A DNA stretch of 64,000 nucleotides from positions 62,001 through 126,000 of the forward strand of contig SWDT01000002.1 in assembly GCA_009193035.1 (NCBI GenBank), given 5' to 3'. Numbering within the stretch: the first letter of the stretch is position 1; each line of letters starts with the position of its first letter. The notes under the pieces were generated by a model that saw only the letters and a program-made list of their open reading frames with translations, was not told the origin of the DNA and searched no databases. Positions 12,481-23,588 of this stretch are shown piece after piece. A program made the translations under genes and the position numbers. The stretch is from Halicephalobus mephisto (taxonomy: Eukaryota > Nematoda > Chromadorea > Rhabditida > Panagrolaimidae).

Positions 12481-13365
12481 GTTAACTTTCAGAATCCTGG
12501 ATTCTGAGGATTGATTCATAGTTCTAAAGACGTCTGAAATTTCATTTTGGAGTTTTATAAAAAGTGCAAATTTACCTAGAATGGCCTTTGAACTTTCGCA
12601 TGAAAATATAGAAATATTTAAAATGGATTTTTAATTTTTGAATTAAAGTTATTAAAGTTGGAAAATGAATGCCTGGAAGTGCTGTGTAACTATTCAAAAT
12701 TGACTATGATTCAAGTATTTAATTTTTAAAACCAAAATTCACATCAAGGAAGCTTAAATACAGTAAAATCAAAAATTTCAAAAGATTCTTTAAGTTACAA
12801 TAATACGGAATTCTATTTTTGGAAAATTGGATGAATCAGATAGTTGTTTCAGCAGCGTTAAATACTGTACCACTCTGTATCAGAAATCTCCACAATTAAC
12901 TACAAAGTTCAAGTACACTTTAATTTCGTCAAAACAAAGATTTAAATCTCCATGTCCTGGGTTCTCAAGATACTGTAATGTTATAAATAATACAACCAAA
13001 GTAAAAAACAACCAAAGGTCGAATACCAGACTACTTGACGTCAATTTTTCATGAATTTTTGATGCAACATAAGTCAATCAGGTACGTGCAGGTCCACGTG
13101 ATGCTGTCCTTAAATTTAGAAAATCGAAAATAAACATTGTTTTTGTAGTCTTTTAAGTTTGTAAATTTCAAAAACCAGAACATCATCGCAGATTTCGAAA
13201 TTCAACGGAACATTTTGAAGATTTTCAAAAATCACAAAAGTTTTCGATTTTTTTCAAATTTCTAAAATATTTTAAAATACTGTAGAAACTTGGAGCCGAC
13301 ATCTGGAACATAGGATTCTGGAGGTTTCTAAAGGGCTGTGGAAATTCATTTTAAAATAATTTCAT
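12481..13365. other. Intergenic, no gene seen
   Basis: A pair of overlapping frames on opposite strands (12827-13077) has no recognisable product and no other exon evidence. Confidence 0.4.
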
Positions 13366-13369
13366 AATA

Positions 13370-14110
13370 ATATCAATTTTTAATATATTAGTAGTACGAT
13401 TTTGGAAATTCTTAGAGTTTTAAAAATCAATTGGAAGATATTTTTATAATAATATCAATTTTTAATATATTAGTAGTACGGTTTTTAAAAAGTTTTAAAT
13501 CAATTGGAAAATATTTTTATAATAATATTAGTTTCTAACATGTTAGTAACATAGTTTTGAGAAATGTTAAAAAATTATAGAAATTCATTTTAAAGTAATT
13601 TCATAGTGATATCAGTTTCTTACATGTCAGTAATACGATTTTGAAGAATTTTAAAGAATTATAGAAATTTATTTTAGGTCATTTCATAGTGATATCAGTT
13701 TTTAACATATAAGTACAATTTTAAAAATTTTTAAAAAGTTCTAAAAATCTATCGGAAAGTATTTTTATAATAATATCAGTTTTTAACATATAAGTACAAT
13801 TTTTAAAATTTTTAAAAAGTTCTAAAAATCTATCGGAAAGTATTTTTATAATAATATTAATTTTTAACATATTAGTACAATTTTTAAAATTTTTAAAGAG
13901 TTCTAAAAATCTATCGGAAAATATTTTTATAATAATGTTAATTTTTAACATATAAGTACAATTTTTAAAATTTTTAAAAAGTTCCAAAAATCTATTGGAA
14001 AGTATTTTTATAATAATGTTAATTTTTAACATATTAGTACAATTTTAAAAATTTTTAAAAAGTTCCAAAAATCTATTGGAAAGTATTTTTATAATAATAT
14101 CCGTTCCTAA
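13370..14110. repeat. 81-bp tandem repeat array
   Basis: Five near-identical units between about 13690 and 14110 and several diverged units upstream. Each contains TTTTTATAATAATAT, a TTAACATATAAGTACAATTTT-like stretch and AAAAAGTTCTAAAAATCTAT. Because 81 is divisible by three, the minus strand reads as a four-fold repeated 27-residue peptide. No coding role is indicated. Confidence 0.85.
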
Positions 14111-15015
14111 CATATTAGTAAAATAGTTTTTAAAATTTCAAAAAAATTAAAGAAATTCATTCTAAAGTAATTTCCCAATAATATTAGTTTCTAATTTTTT
14201 TAATATGATTTTTAAAATTCCTAAAAAGTTCTAAAATTCGTCACAAGACAATTTCGAAATTATTTTTTTTGAAATATCAATAGTGTGATTTTCAAAATTT
14301 TCAAAAATTTTCAAAAATCGATTTGAAAATACTTCCGCAACAATGCTGATTTCTAATTTATCAAATATTTCGATTTTAGAATTTTTAAAGACCTAAAAAT
14401 TTGTTTTAAAAATTTCGTAATAACTTTCATTACTAATGTACTTATAGTATAATGTTGAAATTGCTTAAAGCGTTCTGGAAATTTGTACTGATACAATTTT
14501 CTAACAAAATTAATTTTTAATTTTACAACAGGGTAATTCAATAATAGCCTGAGGGGACTACTGTTGAGCAAAGTCTCTGGATGTTTTGCCTGAGGGTCTG
14601 TGCCTACTGTGTGCTGTACAATTTACAATATACTACGTAGCTTCGAAAGTAATCATGTTGAAAATTTTCGACTGAAAAAATTTGAATTTATTCGAAAATT
14701 TTTAATTTTTTTTTAAATAATTTAATTTTATAGAATTTTGTTAAAAATTATGAAATTTGAGGATTTTAATGATGGTTCTTAAAAATGACTAAGTTAAACG
14801 AAAATTTGAATCCAGGAACGGCTTCAATAATCTCCTTGAGAAGGTCAATGAAGATCAAAGAGCAGCCAATTCTCAAAATTCAATCAAGCAACTCGAAAAA
14901 GACAGGATTTTATAAATCCACTGAGTAATTTCTATTGTGTTTATCCGGGATATATTTTCAATCCTAGATGGGGGAATCATCGCATGGATCCAGAAGATGG
15001 ATTTTCATTACCTTA
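14111..15015. other. Diverged repeat remnants, no gene
   Basis: The first 350 bases are decayed relatives of the preceding array. The rest is AT-rich intergenic sequence. Confidence 0.45.
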
Positions 15016-15019
15016 CATA

Positions 15020-15670
15020 AAAAAAGTACATTAAAAAGGCTCTAATGTATTAAACACGTTAAATTCAATGCACAATATCGGCTTAATATATTAATACATA
15101 AAATGTAATGTATCCGATATATCAGAATCGTTTTAATGTATCTGTATATTATATACCATATGCCAGCTTTTATGTGCGAATGTATAACTCTTAATATGTT
15201 GAATCCATTAAGAGTAACACGTCTTTGAGTACATAAAAAATTACACACAAACAGAGTACATTGAAAAAACTAATCTATCGGATACATTATATTTTAAGTG
15301 CCAATGCATTAAATACAATCCACCGATATTATACTTAATACATCGGTACATAAAATGTAATGTATCTGATATTATACTTAATGCATCGATATATTGAACA
15401 AAATCCACAGATATTGGCTCAATACATCGATGTACTGAATACAATATATCTGACATCAACCTAATATATCGCCAAAGAAAAACGACTCTACAGTATCAGA
15501 TGCGTTATATTCAATGTATCAGCATTCTACTTAATAATCAATACAGTAAATATAACATATCGATATTCCACTGTACATATCGATACATTGAACATATTAT
15601 ATCCGATACATCAGAGTCGATTTAATCCATCCATACATCATATACTATGTGTCCACTTTTTGTGTGTAAT
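15020..15670. repeat. ATCGAT-satellite element, copy 4 (inverted near-copy of 1.35-1.72 kb)
   Basis: Same unit type as copy 1. Positions about 15098-15464 are the reverse complement of about 1352-1720 with only scattered differences. The element ends show CATAAAAAAAGTACATTAAA on the left and CACTTTTTGTGTGTAATC on the right. Confidence 0.85.
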
Positions 15671-15679
15671 CTTACCGTA

Positions 15680-17875
15680 ATTTTATTACAGAAAAAAATA
15701 ATCCCCGGATTGAGCACTCACAACTGCCTACAAAATACAACTTAATGACGAGACGTTACAGTACTCAATACTACTCATATTATAAACCTAAAGGAGAACC
15801 GTCGTTTAGGATTATGTCGACAGAGGACCGACTTCCGCTCAGGACCTGTTAGTCGGTTTTTTGTCATTTATTACATTATTAAAAATTGAATTACTGTAAT
15901 TGACAAAGACATTAGAATTTTATTAATTCTAAAAATAATCATTAAAATTAGATTTTCGTTGGAGTTTTGAAAATTCACTTCCTGGATCCCGGGTTGAAAT
16001 TTCAATTTTTTCCCAAATCCGAGATTGACATTTATTTTTTAAAGTTTAACTGTAGTCTCAAATTACCTAAAATCAAAGGCCAATTTTCCATTCAAGACTT
16101 TTCAAAAAAAATTTTGCAAATTTTTAAATAAAATAATTTTTTTGAATTTTTAAATAAAATAATTTTTTTTTAAATTTTTAAATAAAATATTTTTTTTCTA
16201 AATTTTTAAATAAAATTTACTTTTTTTAATTTTTAAATAAAATTTATTTTTTTTTTAATTTTTAAATTTTTAAATAAAATATTTTTTTTTTATTTTTAAA
16301 TAAAATAATTTTTTTTAAATTTTTAAATAAAATAATTTTTTTTTGAATTTTTAAATAAAATAATTTTAATAATTAAATTTGATTTTAATTACAATGAAAA
16401 AATTATTTCTTGGATCTCGAACGGAAATTTTTTTTTTGAGAAATTAATAATCGAAGATTAAATATTTCACGTCAAAAATGTTAAACAGATTATCTAAAAA
16501 AAAGTATATTTTCTGTTCGAAAATCTTCAAAATTTCTTTAATTAAATTTTATTTAAAATTAAATTACTTTCTACCAATTTTGTAAATTTTAAAAATAACA
16601 AAATTACAATTTAAAAAAATAAAATTTCTTTTTTTGATTTTTTAAATAGAAAATTTCAAAATTAATTTAAATTTTTTAATTTCAAAATTATTTTATTTTT
16701 TTAATTTAAAAATTATTTTTATTTTTTTATTAAAAAATTACTTTATTTTTTTATTTAAAAATTATTTTAATTTTTTAATTCAAAAATTATTTTAATTTTT
16801 TCATTTAAAGATTAAAACTAAAAAATCTGAGTTAATTAAAATGATACTAAAATGTAAAAATGCACTTTTTAAAATTTCAGACAACTTCCGTCTGTTTATT
16901 AAATCATAAATTGAATGGGCAATTTGTTTCAATGCTTTAGGAATTCCAGAAATCTTAATTCTTTAAAAAATCAAAAAATTCAAAAGCTAGATTAATAAAC
17001 ATAAACGTAATTAAAAATTTTTAAAAAGGGAAAATTTTTTTCGAAATTTGATTTCATTTAAAAAATTTTTTTTAATTTAATCAATTTTGATCATTTTTTC
17101 GTAGTTAAGGATATTTTTGTCGTTGATTACAGTTGTTTAATTAGTTTTTCGAAAAAGCGATTAAAAATATAGAAAAATAATCCTAAATTAAGCGATTTTC
17201 CAAATTATTTCATTTTTGAAAATTTTTGAAAAAATGGAATTTGGATTCTGAATCAGTTTTAAAAACTATAAAATTATACATAACTCATTTCCAAAGATAA
17301 ATTAAGTGAATTTTCTTTGTAAAATTATTCCTTTGGATATTTTCGAAAATTGTAGGATCTATTCGTCCAGACGCCCCCCTTCCCCTCAGGGTATATCCTC
17401 GGTTACGGCAGTTTTATTGAAGGATTACGGTTCAAACTACAATATTTCGAAAGTTTTGTATTTTTTACAAAAATAACTTTATCCCGGATTACGGTGCTTT
17501 AATTTTTCCAAGTTTAATCCGACTGATTTATAAAATTCGATTTCGATGTAATTTATCGTCATGGATATATCCTGTATGAAAACCGAAAATAAATCCTACG
17601 ATTACCAGATTTGGAAGATATTGTTTTTTTTGACAAGACAAAAATAAAACAAGGATTTCGGTCTCGGCCAAACTCCAGCCAGAGTGTCGGACGAAAAACA
17701 CGAATTCGAAGCCGCTGGATTCCAGGAAATATTAGACGGATTTGGAAAATTATTTTTTATTAAATTTAAATAACTTTTCTATCTTTGCTTACAAAAATAT
17801 TTCATAAAATCAAATATCAAATTTCTAAAAATATAAAGGGAATCTCTTATTTAAAAAATTAATTTCTGGGACAAA
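15680..17875. other. AT-rich low-complexity DNA, no gene
   Basis: Positions 16080-16400 are a tandem array of TTTTTAAATAAAATAATTT (roughly 25-35-base period), and 16550-16830 is similar. A GC-richer patch at 17360-17420 (CGTCCAGACGCCCCCC...) has no open frame or splice context that I can use. Confidence 0.55.
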
Positions 17876-17879
17876 ACGA

Positions 17880-18700
17880 CAAATGCCAAACATTGATTTT
17901 TAGAGCATATAACTTCTTTGTAATCTTAGATTTTGGATAAACACATTTTAAATTCTGTATTTTTTATATAAATCGAAATAATAACTTATACTAAAAATTA
18001 TAAAAATTTATTAAAATTTCACTAAGTTACAGAGCTTCAAAAATTATGATTTTTGTCTTTCTAGAAATCTGTTTCGAAACAGAACTTCAAAAATTGTTGA
18101 TTTTTAAAATGGAGAAATTTTTTATAAACTTAAATTTACTATCCAAAATTGTCCCAAATTTCATATTTTTTATATAAATTAAAATAATAACCTATACTGA
18201 ACATAATAAAAAGAGAATCATAAAAATCTATTAAATTCTCACTAAATTACAGAATTTTAAAAATTATGATTTGTTATTACTTTGCAAACTCACCTTGGAA
18301 CAGAACTCCAAACCTCATGCGTGGGCTCTGCAAACATGAAAATTTTTTATAATTCTAATTTCTCATGGAAAATTGCTTTAAATTTCCTTCTTTTGATGTG
18401 AATCAAAATAACAAGTTAATTTGAAAAAGAATAATGAAAAATCCATTTAATATTCATTGAGTTACGGCGATTTAATAATTATGTTTTTTTTGAAAATGAA
18501 TCAAATTTTTTTTGGAACAAAACACTGCTGATTGGATGTTGGTTTGTATTATTAAAAATTTTATTAAAATTGGAATTACTTTTTATAAAACAAAAGTATT
18601 AAAAAATAAAAATCCATGTTATATCCGCCGAATAAAGGCGATTTAAAAAGAAACTTTTTACGCATATATGTGGTAATCCTAAACGTCAGCAGCTATTTTC
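17880..18700. repeat. Inverted relative of the 4.3-5.6 kb repeat block
   Basis: Sequence at 18010-18180 (TTACAGAGCTTCAAAAATTA, GATTTTTGTCTTTCTAGAAA) is the reverse complement of 4560-4720 with few changes. Similarity decays to both sides. Confidence 0.75.
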
Positions 18701-19125
18701 TAAAGCGATTACAATTTTTGGTCTTACTTCCGTCAGAATATTTCCTTTTCACATACGGTAAACTTAAGTTGAATTAGAACTACTGTAATGAGCAGTTTGC
18801 TCGCTTGGGTGATTTATACTTATGTTTTTGAGCAGAATCGGGGTTCTGTAACATTGTATTCGACACGACGTCAAAAGTTCCAACGAATACTCATTATTTA
18901 CTTTGTATGATTATTACCAGTTCAATTGAGAACAGGTAGTCGGATAAATAATCCTCAGTACATCTTCGATGGAATGTACAATTTAAAAAGACAGTGACAA
19001 ATGAGGATATCACGGATTTTGAAATGACGCACAACTTCCTTTGGCCTTGAAATTACAAAGAAGACTTTAATGATGTTTATTGTATAATGAATAAGATTGT
19101 AATAGTTGTAAGAAGGAAAACAAAA
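18701..19125. other. Intergenic, no gene seen
   Basis: Ordinary-complexity AT-rich sequence. No supported feature. Confidence 0.4.
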
Positions 19126-19129
19126 TGAA

Positions 19130-19860
19130 TAATAAAATTTCAGTTTGTACTTTGCTCGAAAGTTCGGCGATAACTCCGAGTTCGAACATAAGCGAACTCG
19201 TTACAGACGTTAAATCTCGTTGAGGAAGTTAATTTTTGCATGAGCTTTAACTTGCGCTTGAAAATAAGCACTCTTCATGTTTATCAGAGACTTAATTTTT
19301 TCCTAGATTGATTTTTGGGTCAAATTCTGCATACGCTTGAGAATAAGCGAATTCGTCATGGTTATCAGGGATTTCGCTGTCGGAATTGGCTTGGATTTTT
19401 GTAAATATATATTTGTATCAAATTCTAGTTGCGCTGGTACAAAGTGAATTCACTATGACTTTTATTTATTTCGTTACAACAGTTAAGATCATTTTCATAT
19501 ATATATAACTTCAATTGCGTTATTAATAAGCGAATTCGCTATGACTTTTACGTATTTCGTTACAACAGTTAAGATCTTTTTAAACTTATAGTTGTATGAA
19601 ATTCCATTTGCGCTTTAAAATGAGTAGTGTAATTATGGTTATCAAGGGACTTTTTAATAAGAATTAATTTCATCTTCAAATTGCTTTTATCATCAAATTC
19701 TATTAGCGTTTGAAAATGAGCAAATTTGTCATGGTTATTAAAGATTTGGTTTTTCCTTAGCTTGCTTTTTTACGTCAAATTTTATTCATGCTCGAAAGCG
19801 AGTATTCATCATGGTTATCAAGTTTCGCGGCGAAAGTTAGCCTTTTTAGGACGGATAAAA
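19130..19860. repeat. Degenerate tandem repeat, about 80-100 bp unit
   Basis: Around eight diverged units carry GCGCTTGAAAATAAGCGAAT, a (T/C)ATGGTTATCA motif and CAAATTCTA. Copies of the ATGGTTATCA word fall near 19277, 19358, 19635, 19730 and 19811. Two units at 19440-19570 instead share TTTCGTTACAACAGTTAAGA and are almost identical to each other. Confidence 0.7.
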
Positions 19861-20490
19861 TCATCTCGGGATATGCCTAATTTAAGAAAACAAATATGTA
19901 GTTGATATCACGCAGTATAAGATTATAGGTTTCCTGACTGAAACTAGTTACAGAAGAAAATCTGTTTTGGATTAAGTCAGAAGACGATATCCTACGTAAG
20001 CATGAAACACATTCAGTTCTATGGATAATCCTAGAAAAAATTCATAAGATAAAAATTTTTAGAAACTATAGAAAGCTAGAAAAAACGGATTTCGATAAAC
20101 CTTTCATTCCGAAAAAGACTACGAACAAGAGATTAGGCTAGAACTAGCCTAATTGCCCAAAATATGAACTGAAACTATAAGATCCCCCAGAATGAAAATT
20201 TCGTTCCTAATACCCTTGGCATTTATGTAGTGTCTGTAGTCTAAATTAACTACAGTCCGTAAATAGTTTCTTCAAATGAAAAGATGGGATGCCATACTAT
20301 GTGTTTATGGCTTGGAATGTGAAAAAAGTCTTATTTAACATCGCATTTGACGTGTTAAAGGGATTATACGGAGGCTTCCATACTATGATATTTTTAACAT
20401 CTTGGGTGCAATTCCTGAACCCGAATAATATCTATATTCGGAACGTGAGAAAACCGAAGAGTAGTAAGCCACTTATTATATTTTGTAGAA
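19861..20490. other. Intergenic, no gene supported
   Basis: A 78-codon frame at 20289-20525 (+) runs into the neighbouring satellite and has no family resemblance. I treat it as chance. Confidence 0.4.
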
Positions 20491-20499
20491 TTTTGAACA

Positions 20500-20998
20500 A
20501 GGTATATAATGCATGGATCTACTAAAACAGTTCTGATATACCGGGTACATTACATCTTACCCATCGATACAGTAAATACAATGCATATATACATTATACT
20601 TTATGCATCAACACAGTGAACATAATATACGTATACATTATACATTATATATCGACGCATTGGATATAATATAACTATATGCTATAGTTTATATATCGAT
20701 ACAACAAATATAATATAACTATATACTATAGTTTATATATCGATACAACAAATATAATATATCTATATATTGTAGTTTATATATCGATACATTGAATATA
20801 AAATATCTACATTACGCTGAATTTATATACCGATGCATTGAATATAATGCAACTGTGCATTATATTTGATGTACCGATACATTGAATATAATTCACGTAT
20901 GCATTATATTTTCTATACCGATACATTCGATATAATTCACGTATGCATTATGCTCAATTTATGTACTGGTAAATTAGAGCTATTTTTTGTGTGTACAG
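20500..20998. repeat. ATCGAT-satellite element, copy 5
   Basis: The left end is GGTATATAATGCATGGATCT followed by ACTAAAACAGTTCTGATATA. About eight 44-base units of the TTTATATATCGATACAACAA type follow. The right end is AGAGCTATTTTTTGTGTGTA. This single, complete-looking copy gives the clearest view of both ends. Confidence 0.8.
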
Positions 20999-21039
20999 AG
21001 GAAATACCTCCAGTAAACGTGGCTTATTGAAGTAATCCA

Positions 21040-21735
21040 AATTACCTTGTAGGTTAGCATGTACGTATTCAGAATACATTCTTATCGAGTAATTTTTAAA
21101 ATGAGAGAATTAAACAAAAGTGAAAAATTTGATGTGTTACATAATGAAATTTAAAAAGCAGTTCTGTAAAAAATCTGCAACTCATTTTGCAGATTAATAG
21201 ACACTTATTCAAAATTCATTTTTTTAAGAATTGTTCTGAAGCCAAAAAGTTGCAAATTCAACATTGGAGTTATTGCGTATTAAAATTCAATAGAAGCAAT
21301 TCTATAAAACAATCCACGGCTTATTTTTTAGGTTATCGAATACTTATTCAGAATTCAATTTTTATAAAACCAGAAAAAAACGAATCTTTTAAAAAATTTG
21401 AATTTCATTTAAGTTTTCTAAAATTATCTAAAGATAATTCCGTAGAGTACCACAAGGGTATTCAGAATCCATTATTGCATTTTTATAGAAATCTTCCAAA
21501 AACGAAAAATTTTAAAAAAATTTGAAATTCATATATCACATATCACATATCATATATCAATGCCTAATTGAGGTAATTTTTAAACCAATTTATACGTCGT
21601 TTTGTAGGTTATTACAAAATTATTCAAAATCTTTTGTCCAATTTTTTAAATTTTCTTCTGAAGCGAAAAATTCGATAAAAGTAAAAATTCTAAATCGAAC
21701 TTTGACTGAATTAATTTTACAAAATAATTTATGAC
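21040..21735. repeat. Diverged tandem units of about 140-150 bp
   Basis: The words TTATTCAGAATTCA, TTTTTAAGAAT and AGCAATTCTA/AGCAGTTCTG recur around 21060, 21180, 21330, 21460 and 21610. A 112-codon plus-strand frame crosses these units. The repeats explain it and I do not call it a gene. Positions 21740-22600 that follow are AT-rich, with a GC-richer patch at 22430-22560 and nothing recognisable. Confidence 0.55.
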
Positions 21736-22604
21736 TTATTTTATATTAACAAATATTTATTTAAAACTTGTTTTTTGTTTTTGAAAATTTTTTTTGAATG
21801 AGATAATTGGATAAAAATGAAAAATTTCGTAATCAAAAAATTAATCGAATTATTTTTTTTAATTTATTTTAATTTTTACGAAAACGGATATTTTTTAAAA
21901 ACCGAATTTAAATATTCTTTGAAAATTAAATAATTAAAAAAAAATTATAAATAAAAAATTTTATAAAATTAATCTTTAAAAAATTTATAGTTTATTTTGT
22001 ACTTTGTCGAATTTTTTTTTAGAATTTATTTTTCACTAAATATCCTTTGGAATGCGATAATTATTTAAAAACGAAAAATTTAAATATATCGCATTTCCGA
22101 AAAAAATTTAGAGATTTTAAATTTTTCTTTTTTAAAATCTTTTAATTTTAACAATTATTCGAAATAATTGAATATATTTTTGCACCGATTGGAAAATAAG
22201 CAGTTCTTGGAAAAATTCATCGAAAATTAAAGCAAAAAGTGGGATTTTCGGATTTCATGGATTATCTCGATCTAAAAGATTCTTTAATAAAATTGGATTA
22301 CGGATTCTGGATGTACTTCTTAAGAGCATTAATTCGATATGAATTACTTGAAGGTCATTTAAATTAAAGTTTAATTTTTTTGAGTCCGGAAAAATAAGGA
22401 AAAACTAATTAAAGGCCTCCAAAACGAAATCCAGACCGACTGTGGAATATCCAGGTACGAAAATGGGTCGCGCAGATGGCCAGTCTAGACTGCCCGTAGC
22501 ATGGATTAAGCGTGCCGCAGAATAGTCTGGGGTTATTACGGCTTCCAGACTGTAAAGTCCCTACAGACAGCTAATTTGTCCTGGAAAGGTTATGAAAATC
22601 TAAA

Positions 22605-23197
22605 TACAGTCGAACTTGGATATAAAGTACCCCCTTGGGACCGGGCAAAGCGTATGTTATAAGAAAGAATATATTAAAGCGGGGGTGAATTTGAAGGCAG
22701 ATTGACCAAACTCATTCACTCAGATCCTACGCTATAACGCGGAATATCTTATAGCGGGGATATCTGATATCCAAGTTCTATATACAATCGAATTTGGATA
22801 TAAAGTACCCCCTTGGGACCGGGCAAAGCGTATGTTATAAGAAAGAATATATTAAAGCGGGGGTGAATTTGAAGGCAGATTGACCAAACTCATTCACTCA
22901 GATCCTACGCTATAACGCGGAATATCTTATAGCGGGGATATCTGATATCCAAGTTCTATATACAGTCGAATTTGGATATAAAGTACCCCCGGGACCGGGT
23001 AAAGCGTATGTTATAACAAAGGATACATTACAGTAGGGATAAATTTGAAAGCAAACTAACCAAACTCAGACCGTAAGCTATAATCCGAGATATGTTATAC
23101 CGGGAGTATCTTACATCCAAGTTTTACTGTATATCCTTTATTATAGGATATGTTTTGACCGGTCCCAAAAGGATATTTTATATCCAAGTTCTATTGC
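22605..23197. mobile_element. Cluster of pogo/Tigger-like MITEs (three tandem copies plus an end fragment)
   Basis: Copies start at about 22606, 22785 and 22962, each opening with TACAGTCGAACTTGGATATA or a near match, then a CCCCCTTGGGACCGGG-type stretch. Each closes with TATCCAAGTTCTATATACA, its approximate inverse. A partial copy reading GACCGGTCCCAAAAGG...TATCCAAGTTCTATTGCA ends the cluster. The CAGT(C/G)GAAC..GGATATA terminal repeat and flanking TA resemble non-autonomous pogo/Tigger-type DNA transposons; that assignment is inference. No transposase is present. Confidence 0.8.
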
Positions 23198-23199
23198 AA

Positions 23200-23588
23200 T
23201 TAAGATCTTTGGTATTTTAAAGAACTTCCGTACTTCGATTTTTTGTTTTTATAAAAATTTCTCAGAAAAAAAGTCATGTGTTAAGCAAAAAACAAAAGAT
23301 AATTATTTTCTTTAAGAAAATTTGTTTTTTCTTTAATTTCGAAATTTACTACAGACCGTAGTGTCAAGGTCAAATATCAAAGACTGCCCGAGGCTAATAC
23401 GGCGGAAGATATTTTTGAAATTAATACACTCCGGAAATCATTTGACTGCAATCATTTTTTTGTATTTAATTATTTTTCATATTCTTAAATTTAATTTTCA
23501 TAAAATTAAAATGATTAAAAGTATTTTCGAAACAAATGCACTTTAAAAATTTTTTAAATTGTAAAATCAGAGTTCGGTGTTGGGGTTC
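23200..23588. other. 3' flank of the phospholipase B-like gene
   Basis: AT-rich sequence between the MITE cluster and the stop codon. An AATAAA-like signal on the minus strand is not obvious. Confidence 0.4.

Noticed and set aside
13721..14032. 103-codon minus-strand frame with four repeated 27-residue peptides
   Set aside because: It is exactly the 81-bp DNA repeat read in a frame that stays open because 81 is divisible by three. There is no start context, splice site or family.
16060..16830. Possible replication origin or centromere-like AT tract
   Set aside because: It is simple AT minisatellite sequence like many others in the window, with no further support.
21187..21525. 112-codon plus-strand frame
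   Set aside because: It crosses several diverged tandem units, is Lys/Phe/Asn-rich as AT-rich DNA predicts, and has no recognisable domain.
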